From: Alphaproteobacteria bacterium
GTDB taxonomy: Bacteria > Pseudomonadota > Alphaproteobacteria > UBA8366 > Aestuariispiraceae
NCBI GenBank assembly: GCA_030065235.1
Contig: JASJDC010000003.1
Span: 310,001-374,000 of the forward strand
Direction of reading: 5' to 3'
Length of the DNA stretch: 64,000 nucleotides
A program made the position numbers and the translations under genes. Of this stretch, positions 57,527 through 64,000 are shown piece by piece. The notes beneath the pieces were generated by a model. It worked only from the letters and a program-made list of their open reading frames with translations. It was not told where the DNA came from and did not search any database. How positions within the stretch are numbered: position 1 is the first letter of the stretch; every line of letters starts with the position of its first letter.

Positions 57527-58927
57527 TCAAATCTCTTTGAAACTCCGATCAAGCGACTGCAGGAACGGATCGGCGATATAGTCGAACGCCGTTCTTTCCC
57601 CGGTCAGGATGAAAATCTCGGCGGCGAGCCCGGGCCGTAAAGCGATCACCGCGTCTTCCTGGACCAGCGTGCTTTGATCGACCTTGATCCGGGCGGGGAA
57701 GTAGGGCGCGCCGGTGGTCTCGTCGATCAACCGGTCGGCGGCCAGATAGACGACTTCGCCATAGATCATCCCCTGGGCGCGGCGGCCATAGGCCGGCAAG
57801 ACGATGCGCGCCCGCTGTCCTAGCGCGACATTGTCGATGTCGGACGGCGCCACTCTTGCGTCGACAAGAAGCTGGGCGTCCTCCGGGACGATATCCAGAA
57901 TCGGTTCGCCCTGGCGGATCACGCCTTGATCTGCCGTGAAGCGCAAATCCATGACGACGCCCGCATGGGGCGCCCGAATCTCGACCCGGTTGAGCCGGTC
58001 GGCCGCGGCGCCCATCCGGGCTTCGATATCCGCGAGATTGGCCTGTACCGAGGTCAGCTGGTTGTTGACGTCGTTTAAATAGGCTTCACGGTCGGTGATG
58101 ATTGCGCGCTGCGCCTTCGCGATCTGCACGCGCGCCTCTGCGATTTCGGCGCGGCGCTCCCCGACCGACCCGTCCAAGCGCACATTCTGACGCTGCAGTT
58201 CGATGACGCGCGTCTTGGGCGCGTGGCCTTTCGCATGTAAGCGCATCAGACCGTCAAGTTGGTCTTCGACCAGGGCGTCTTCCTTCCTGATGCTCTCGAT
58301 TTCGTCATTCAGGCCGCGGATCTTTTCATTCAGCTGCGCGATTTCCTTGTTCGCGACGGCTTCCTTGCCGACCAAGACGGCGCGCCGGCTCTCGAACAGA
58401 TCGCTCTGATTCCGCAGCAGCGCCGCTAGTTCCGCGGCCGGCATATTCTCCGCCAGTTCGGACGGGTAGGGGATGCGGGGCTCGCCACCCTCCGGCGCCA
58501 GGCTGTCCGCCAGGCTGGGATCGACGATCAAACGTCGTTCGGTTTCGAGACGCGCCTGTGTCGCCGTCATCGTGACGTAGCGACTCTCCTGGATGTCGTA
58601 CGCGGCCCGCGCCTGCGCGGCGTCCAGGCTGATCAACAGGTCGCCGGCCTCGATCCGAGCGCCTTCCTGGACATGGATGCGGCTGATGATGCCGCCTTCC
58701 AGATGCTGAACCGTACGACGGTCGCCTTCCGGGCTGACCACGCCGGGCGCAATGGCGGCGCTTGAAAGCGGAAACCAGGCCGACCAGGCCGCGAAACCGC
58801 CGAAGAACACAAGGATGACGGCGATCGCCCAGATCTTTGGGCCGCCGATGCTGGGCCGAGTTCCGGCTTCACCGTAATCCAGCACAGCCTTGCCTGAGTC
58901 GTCATAGGGAATGAGTGATGTCGCCAT
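57527..58927 (-). CDS. HlyD-family membrane fusion protein of a type I secretion system
   Basis: The 466-residue adaptor has one inner-membrane helix (WAIAVILVFFGGFAAWSAWFPL) and a lipoyl-like half (HLEGGIISRIHVQEGARIEAGDLLISLD). A long coiled-coil hairpin covers about residues 110-290, followed by a second lipoyl half and a beta domain ending in FKEI. It bridges the ABC exporter and an outer-membrane TolC-like channel, which is not in the window. GGAGAA seven bases before the ATG at 58927 favours it over the ATG at 58942. It is the last gene of the RTX export operon. Confidence 0.92.
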   Translation of the reverse strand: MATSLIPYDDSGKAVLDYGEAGTRPSIGGPKIWAIAVILVFFGGFAAWSAWFPLSSAAIAPGVVSPEGDRRTVQHLEGGIISRIHVQEGARIEAGDLLISLDAAQARAAYDIQESRYVTMTATQARLETERRLIVDPSLADSLAPEGGEPRIPYPSELAENMPAAELAALLRNQSDLFESRRAVLVGKEAVANKEIAQLNEKIRGLNDEIESIRKEDALVEDQLDGLMRLHAKGHAPKTRVIELQRQNVRLDGSVGERRAEIAEARVQIAKAQRAIITDREAYLNDVNNQLTSVQANLADIEARMGAAADRLNRVEIRAPHAGVVMDLRFTADQGVIRQGEPILDIVPEDAQLLVDARVAPSDIDNVALGQRARIVLPAYGRRAQGMIYGEVVYLAADRLIDETTGAPYFPARIKVDQSTLVQEDAVIALRPGLAAEIFILTGERTAFDYIADPFLQSLDRSFKEI

Positions 58928-58980
58928 GGTACGGTTCTCCATTTTTGCAATCCGGCCCTGATCCGGGCGGCATGGGATCG

Positions 58981-60735
58981 CTACTGCGCCTGCGCTTGCA
59001 GTGGTTCTGTCGGGGGGTTTTCCTGCGGCGGATTGGTCAACCGTTTCGTCTCCGCGACGGCGACCGGGCGTAGAATGCTGTTGGGGTCGCCGAAATGCCG
59101 AACCGCGCCGTCTTCGAGCACCAAGGCTTTGGTGCAGGAGGCCATGATCCCGGTCGTGTGCGACACGATCAAGGTGGTCCGGTTCCGCTCTTTCAGCGTC
59201 TGTAGGACCACCGTCAGCGCGCGCAGCCCTTCGGCGTCGAGATTGGCGTTTGGCTCATCTAAAACCACAAGCTGTGGGTCTTTATAGAGCGCCCGCGCCA
59301 GACCAATCCGCTGCCGCACCCCGGCGGACAACCGCCTGCCCATCTCGCCGATCTCGTAGTCATACCCGTCCGGCAGGCGTAGGATCAGGTCGTGCAAGCC
59401 GGTAAGCTCCGCCGCCGCCAGAACCGCCTCGCTGTCGGGCTGCGCCATGCGCGCGATGTTCTCCGCCACCGTTCCGTCGAACAGTTCGACTTCTTGCGGT
59501 AGATAGCCGACATGCCTGCCGAGATCGGCGGACTGCCAATCGTAGACTTCCGCGCCGTCAAGCCGGACATGGCCCCGCCCCGGCGCGACGACCCCGACAA
59601 GCAGCCGGCAAAGCGTCGTTTTCCCGCTGGATGACTGACCAAGAATGGCGCAAACATCGCCGGGTTCCAAGCTGAAGCTGACGCTGAGAAGGCTGGGCGC
59701 CTTCGCGCCGTCGTGGAAATAGGTCAGTTCCTCGACCGACAGCGTTCCTTTAGGGGCCGAGAGTTGCACCAAAGGCGGCGCGTTGTGATTGAGCGACAAG
59801 AGTTTGCGGATCGTGCGCAGGCTCGATCGGGCGGAGATGAAGAAGCGCCAACCGCCAATCGCTTGCTCGACCGGCGCAAGGGCGCGGCCCATCAGGATCG
59901 AGGCGGCGATCATCGCGCCCGCGGTTAATTCACCACCCAGCAGCAGGTAGGCGCCGACTGCGAGAATGAAGATCTGCAGGAACATGCGTAGGAACCGTGA
60001 TATGTTCAGGATCACGTTCCCCGCGTCGCCGGCCCCGCTGAGTTTGTCGGCCGCTGCGCGGTTCAAAATCCGCCAGCGCGCTGCTAGCGCGGGTTGCATT
60101 CCCATGGCGCGGGCGACATCGGCGTTGTGGATTTGTTGTTCGGCCCTTTCGGCGGCGGCCCGTTCATAGCCCGAGCCTTCCATAAGGGCGTGTTTGGCGA
60201 CACGTTCGTTGAGCAGAGCCAGAATCAAGATCGCGACCGCGCCGCTGGCCGCGACGATCCCGAGCCACGGATGCATGATGTACAAGACGCCAATGATCAG
60301 GATCGTAAAGGGCGCGTCCATCATCGCCGAGATCACGTTGCTCTGCAGGAATCGGCGCAAATTGCCCAGATCCTGAAAGCCTTGCATGCCGACGCTGTGG
60401 CCCAGCGCCGCCGTTGTCGTGCTGGCGCTCAAGACTTCCGGACCGAGGGCCTCGCCAATCCAATGAGACAATCGGTTCAGCACACGGCCGCGCACCTCGC
60501 TCAGAGCGGCGAAGACGAAAAAGGCGAAGCCGGCCAGGATCGTCAAATAGAGCAATGTGCTCAGGCTGCCGCTGCCGATCACCCGGTCGAGCACCTGGAA
60601 AAGATAGAGCGGCTGCGTAAAGAACAGCAGATTGATAAAGGCGCTGAGAAAGAACAACCACACAAATTCTTTGCGGACGCGCTTCCGGACCAGCGTCAGC
60701 GCCGAATTTTCTTCCTGTTTTTTTAGCCTTTTCAC
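58981..60735 (-). CDS. Type I secretion ABC exporter (PrtD-like)
   Basis: A 584-residue half-transporter without the N-terminal peptidase domain. The membrane domain (residues 20-300) includes FFLSAFINLLFFTQPLYLFQVLDRVIGSGS, the PrtD-type start. In the ATPase, Walker A is GQSSSGKT (366-373), YLPQ the Q-loop and VVLDEPNANLD Walker B. The signature reads LSAGVRQR (469-476) where LSGGQRQR is usual, so Val replaces the conserved Gln. It exports the RTX protein encoded upstream. Confidence 0.92.
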   Translation of the reverse strand: MKRLKKQEENSALTLVRKRVRKEFVWLFFLSAFINLLFFTQPLYLFQVLDRVIGSGSLSTLLYLTILAGFAFFVFAALSEVRGRVLNRLSHWIGEALGPEVLSASTTTAALGHSVGMQGFQDLGNLRRFLQSNVISAMMDAPFTILIIGVLYIMHPWLGIVAASGAVAILILALLNERVAKHALMEGSGYERAAAERAEQQIHNADVARAMGMQPALAARWRILNRAAADKLSGAGDAGNVILNISRFLRMFLQIFILAVGAYLLLGGELTAGAMIAASILMGRALAPVEQAIGGWRFFISARSSLRTIRKLLSLNHNAPPLVQLSAPKGTLSVEELTYFHDGAKAPSLLSVSFSLEPGDVCAILGQSSSGKTTLCRLLVGVVAPGRGHVRLDGAEVYDWQSADLGRHVGYLPQEVELFDGTVAENIARMAQPDSEAVLAAAELTGLHDLILRLPDGYDYEIGEMGRRLSAGVRQRIGLARALYKDPQLVVLDEPNANLDAEGLRALTVVLQTLKERNRTTLIVSHTTGIMASCTKALVLEDGAVRHFGDPNSILRPVAVAETKRLTNPPQENPPTEPLQAQAQ

Positions 60736-60826
60736 GAGTTTGCTCCTTAATCGCGCGCCTTATGAAAGCCAGAAAAGGTATGATAGCAATGACGGATTAA
60801 AGAACGGTTTACACGGAAGGATGAAA

Positions 60827-60885
60827 GGCGGCGTCCCGGATCACCGAGACGCCGCCCCGCCCCGCGTCGGGCCGAAGCCCGACGC
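60827..60885 (-). terminator. Tandem hairpins between the RTX gene and the exporter
   Basis: Read on the minus strand, a perfect 9-bp stem with a TTCG loop (60864-60885) is followed by a second GC-rich stem (60827-60856; GGCGGCGTC with GACGCCGCC, extended inside) and then TTTC. The pair probably ends most RTX transcripts while letting some read into the exporter genes. Confidence 0.6.
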
Positions 60886-60897
60886 ATTGAACAAGCG

Positions 60898-62559
60898 TTA
60901 GCCCACCGACATCGACACAAAATCGTCGTCGTCTAAGAAGAAATAGTTCGCCAGGAAAACGCTGTCTTCGGAGTCGTTGAACGTGATCTTGGTTCCGAAT
61001 CCGACACCCGGCACGATCTCATACTCAACATTGGCCGCCTCTTTGAGCTCCATGAGGCTGTCAATTTCGAACGCGGTGAAATCAAGCTTGTCGTTGCTTG
61101 AGCGTTTGAAATCCATCACCGTGTCCGATTGGAAACCGCTCTCGAAGACGAAAATGTCTTTACCCGTTCCGCCGGTCAGCTGGTCATTGCCGCCGCCGCC
61201 GTTCAGCACATCATTGCCGTTTCCGCCGGCGATGGTGTTGGCGTCTTGGTTGCCGGTGATGGTGTCGGCGCCCTTGCCGCCGCTGATCAGCCCGTCTTTG
61301 CCCAGATCGACCGACGCGATTCCGCTTAGGTCGATGACATTGTCGCTTTGGTCGCCAACAATGCCGGCCGCTTCGAGTTTCTCAATGCCGACGACATTGC
61401 CATCGTCCGTGGAGTCGAAATGACGGACCGCCAGTGTCTCATCGCCGTCAGAGCCGGCTTTGAGCGTATCGTCGCCAGCGCCGCCGTCAAAGGTTTCTTG
61501 CTCCCTGACCTTGTCTTCGACAATCAGTGTATCATCGCCGTCGCCGCCATACACGCTGTCCCAACCCGTGCCGGCATTGAGCGTATCGTCGCCGGCGCCG
61601 CCGTCGATTACGTCTCTATTGTCGCCGCCGATCAAGACATCGTCGCCAGCGCCGCCGGTAAGGGTGTCTTGGCCTTTGCCGCCGATCAGGACGTCAGCTG
61701 CGTCGCCGCCGACCAGGTCGTCATCCCCTCCGCGCCCGATCGCCAGTACGCCGTCTCCGTCATCTGTGATGGAAGACTGGGGACCGCCGTCCATCGTGTC
61801 AGACCCTTTGGAGCCCAAGAAGAATTGGTCGACAGAGACGCCGTCGATTTTGACGGTTACCGATTCGAACCCTTGCATATCCAGGCCGGCCTGATCGAAA
61901 TGAGTGTCATCGGGGTTGTCCCGATACACGCTCATCGCTTCCAACTCCGCGTTGCTCATGCTCTGCGCCTGGTCGCTGGTAAGTTCGAGGATCAGAGAGT
62001 CTTCACCTCTCTCGCCGTCAGCCGAAACCCCGACGCCGGCGATGATGGTGTCGTCACCCAAACCGCCATTCAGCTTGGTGTCCTCGACAAACGAGGTAAG
62101 CGTGTCGTTACGGAATGAGCCGTCAATCTGCTCAATGCTGGTGAGTCTGTCGTCAACGAAGATATTCTCATTGTCCTCGTTAGCGCCATAAACCTTTCCT
62201 TTGAGCTGGCCGGTCCAGTCGATGTACAGCTCCGCCTCAACACCGTCGAGGCTCGCAATATTGTACTTTGCAGTGTCATGGCCCTCGCCGCCAATCAATC
62301 TGTTCGTCCCGAGCCCGCCTAGCAGCTCATCATCTCCTTCGCCCCCCATGAGCCAGTCATCGTCGCTGAAATTCAGGATCGGACTGCCTTCAAAGATCGG
62401 AATTTGAGCAAAACCTCCCTCAAGCCTGTCGTCGCCGGCGCCGCCGAACAGCACGTCATCGCCGCCGCCGCCGATGAGATGATCATCATAGTCGCTACCC
62501 ACTAAGATGTCGGTAGCGTCGCGTTCGCCAATTCTGGTGATACCCTTAGTGTCAGTCAT
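60898..62559 (-). CDS. RTX calcium-binding repeat protein, type I secretion substrate
   Basis: The 553-residue acidic protein has no signal peptide. Repeated GGxGxDxL nonapeptides occur in at least four blocks (start LIGGGGDDVLFGGAGDD, then around residues 60-85, 270-360 and 430-480), binding Ca2+ outside the cell. The C-terminus (DDDDFVSMSVG) looks like an export signal. No enzyme or adhesin domain is visible, so it is a repeat-dominated protein of unknown function. The start at 62559 has AAGGGA about eight bases upstream. Exporter and adaptor follow downstream. Confidence 0.92.
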   Translation of the reverse strand: MTDTKGITRIGERDATDILVGSDYDDHLIGGGGDDVLFGGAGDDRLEGGFAQIPIFEGSPILNFSDDDWLMGGEGDDELLGGLGTNRLIGGEGHDTAKYNIASLDGVEAELYIDWTGQLKGKVYGANEDNENIFVDDRLTSIEQIDGSFRNDTLTSFVEDTKLNGGLGDDTIIAGVGVSADGERGEDSLILELTSDQAQSMSNAELEAMSVYRDNPDDTHFDQAGLDMQGFESVTVKIDGVSVDQFFLGSKGSDTMDGGPQSSITDDGDGVLAIGRGGDDDLVGGDAADVLIGGKGQDTLTGGAGDDVLIGGDNRDVIDGGAGDDTLNAGTGWDSVYGGDGDDTLIVEDKVREQETFDGGAGDDTLKAGSDGDETLAVRHFDSTDDGNVVGIEKLEAAGIVGDQSDNVIDLSGIASVDLGKDGLISGGKGADTITGNQDANTIAGGNGNDVLNGGGGNDQLTGGTGKDIFVFESGFQSDTVMDFKRSSNDKLDFTAFEIDSLMELKEAANVEYEIVPGVGFGTKITFNDSEDSVFLANYFFLDDDDFVSMSVG

Positions 62560-63729
62560 AGTCTGTATCCCTTCGATTCTGTTGCTGCGCCGAGTCCTTC
62601 GGCGCATAGGTGTTTATGTCCAATCAACGCCGAGCGGCGCTTACTCGTACCGGCGCTCCATACTGTAGAACGCATCACACAAAACTTGTTACACAAATAG
62701 TTCTACTAAATTTCCGAGCTACTTTGGGCAACATGAGGTCGTTGCCAGTCCCGGAAGGCGCTGCCATTTCACTGCATCGCCCCAATAGCGGGGACGACAA
62801 AAGTGTCATCAAATTGTCTAGGCGGACCTCAACGGTGACTCCGTTGAGGGATTGCGTTAGCCGCCGGGCCAAACCCGATTAGCGTCGCTCCGCGATTGTC
62901 GCGCCTGTTTCATGTCCTCTCCTCGCGCCCGCGCAGCCTCCCAAGCCAGCGCGGCCTCTCATTAAGAACAAACGGCCCCTCAACCGCCCGGGGATGCGTC
63001 CAACTAAGAACTTCGTGTTGGGTGTGCCGCTTATCACAGCAGGACCCTGCACTCATGACTTAACTTGACGCTATCGCCGTAGTTGCACTGCAGTGAATGC
63101 GTCCTTTCGAACGATCTCTGCATTTCACTAAAATGCCTATAAAGTACTTTGAGATTCGTAATCAAGTGCTCGTTTCTGTTGCAGAGATTTGGGAATAGGA
63201 AAGGGCTCTGACGGGCGCAGCCGGACACGAAGCCGATATGACGGGCCTGCAGCAGCGCGGCGTTTTTCTGGCATAACCGCATTGTTTTTCAGGCCATTAA
63301 CCTTGCGTTAAATTGTCTCAACCGGTTCCAGCTTCGAAAGTAGTTAACCCTGAAATAGCTATTTTTCCGCGAAAAATACGATTGATTTGATGAGTTGGGC
63401 TTTATGACAAGCACTTAGCTGTTTCGGGTCTAGGCGGCGGGCCTTACGGTTTGGTGATTCATCCATCGATTTCGCCAAAAACCGGATTAGGAATTGATTG
63501 AATCGAGACTCGCTTGAATCTCTTGGCTCGGCTGTCTGACGCAAGCTGTTCAGAGTCGCAACGGGGGCCGGTCGGCGCCGCGAATTGTGGTCTAGGCGGT
63601 CTAAGTGTGGCAGAATGTCGCAGGATCCAGAGGCGCTCGAATTCACCCGGGAAGCGTCGTTGATGCTGGATTGGCTGCCCCGAGAGAGGCGGAATCGCGC
63701 CTCTGGCGGCGCTTGTGAAAGGGTTGCGG
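62560..63729. other. 1.17 kb stretch without a convincing gene
   Basis: This is AT-richer than the rest, notably at 63050-63180 and 63280-63380. It must contain the RTX promoter and the methyltransferase promoter. Several short frames exist on both strands, with no ribosome sites, no recognised homology and unlike codon use. A perfect hairpin sits at 62827-62849. Confidence 0.5.
62827..62849. other. Perfect 9-bp hairpin upstream of the RTX gene
   Basis: CCTCAACGG and CCGTTGAGG around TGACT. No T-run follows on either strand. It lies 270 bases upstream of the RTX start and could be a regulatory dyad or part of an untranslated RNA. Confidence 0.4.
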
Positions 63730-64000
63730 ATGAGTGAGACGCGGTTTTGGGATCGAATTGCTGTCAAGTATGCGGCGCGCCCGATTTCCGACATGGAGTC
63801 CTATCAGCGGAAATTGGACGAGACGCGGGCCTGTTTGACGCCCGACTCAGAGGTCCTGGAGATCGGCTGCGGCTCCGGGACGACAGCGATCGCCCACGCG
63901 CCCTTTGTCGGCCATATCCGCGCAACTGACATCTCGAAACGCATGCTGGAGATTGCGGCGGACCGCGCGCGGCAGGCGGGGGTTGAGAATGTTGCTTTCG
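63730..64000 (+). CDS. Class I SAM-dependent methyltransferase, N-terminal part
   Basis: The frame runs off the window end; 90 residues are visible. SAM motif I is SEVLEIGCGSGTTAIAHAP, the acidic residue after strand 2 is in IRATDISKRMLEIA, and the helix continues DRARQAGVENV. The N-terminus SETRFWDRIAVKYAARPISD is typical of small bacterial methyltransferases with an unknown acceptor. The ATG at 63730 is the first reasonable start. Confidence 0.85.
   Translation, partial: MSETRFWDRIAVKYAARPISDMESYQRKLDETRACLTPDSEVLEIGCGSGTTAIAHAPFVGHIRATDISKRMLEIAADRARQAGVENVAF

Noticed and set aside
60898-62559. DNA repeats in the RTX gene considered as a CRISPR array
   Set aside because: The repeats are irregular 27-base coding units for GGxGxDxL nonapeptides, without constant spacers.
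62610-63282. Small frames (90 codons + strand, 82 codons minus strand) in the gap upstream of the RTX gene
   Set aside because: No ribosome sites, no recognisable sequence pattern and composition unlike the neighbours.
63359-63794. Two overlapping minus strand frames before the methyltransferase
   Set aside because: One overlaps the methyltransferase start, and neither has coding-like composition or a start signal.

Overview
The window is GC-rich, densely packed bacterial DNA. Its gene content points to an anoxygenic phototrophic member of the Alphaproteobacteria. The reasons are the gene order rpoZ-rsh-...-acpS-lepB-rnc-era, a single RXKD-type bifunctional Rel/Spo enzyme, a matR/matPQM/matAB malonate module of the rhizobial type, a Zur-type box, an Irr-type box, and bchE and bchJ of bacteriochlorophyll synthesis. 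I see no rRNA, tRNA, CRISPR array, transposase or integrase.

Region by region. 1-5958: reductive pyrimidine (or hydantoin) catabolism, with an N-carbamoyl amino acid hydrolase (cut by the window edge), a NitT/TauT-type ABC importer and dihydropyrimidinase. 6070-13418: mixed metabolic genes (aspartate dehydrogenase family, Spy-like protein with a divergent Crp/Fnr regulator, gamma-glutamyltransferase, BKACE enzyme, family 5 uracil-DNA glycosylase, NYN-domain protein). 13823-20270: a conserved housekeeping run (rpoZ, rsh, DUF2062, acpS, lepB, rnc, era) with many start/stop overlaps. 20263-24615: sulfotransferase, MFS carrier, a hisI operon and a thioesterase. 24880-25895: rplM-rpsI with a clear promoter and terminator.

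25896-28867 is a small block (secreted protein, quinone oxidoreductase, LysR) lying between the intact rpsI 3' end and a second, 71/72-identical copy of that 3' end. It looks like a remnant of an element inserted at the rpsI terminus. 29035-34114: a MerR-SDR operon of visibly lower GC, an EamA carrier, a Zur-box-controlled CobW/DUF1826 zinc operon and a lipoprotein. 34546-40505: orphan histidine kinase, LysE exporter, FAD monooxygenase with an NTF2-like domain, YciI-like protein and LysR.

40539-47165: a complete malonate module, with a TRAP importer, malonyl-CoA synthetase, malonyl-CoA decarboxylase and a divergent GntR regulator with a perfect TTTTGTATACAAAA operator. 47581-49788: katG with an Irr/ICE-like box. 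49869-54794: bchE-bchJ, divergent from a LysR gene followed by two cytochrome P460-like c-haem proteins. 54994-57424: an HlyD 3'-end remnant, then a lower-GC block (Gfo/Idh/MocA, ABM, LysR) up to an intact type I secretion operon (57527-62559: HlyD adaptor, ABC exporter, RTX protein). The end holds a 1.2 kb gene-free stretch and the start of a methyltransferase.

Most interesting: the duplicated rpsI 3' end, the parallel layout at the hlyD 3' end, and the bchEJ/LysR/P460 neighbourhood with a TGT-N12-ACA palindrome in the bchE promoter.
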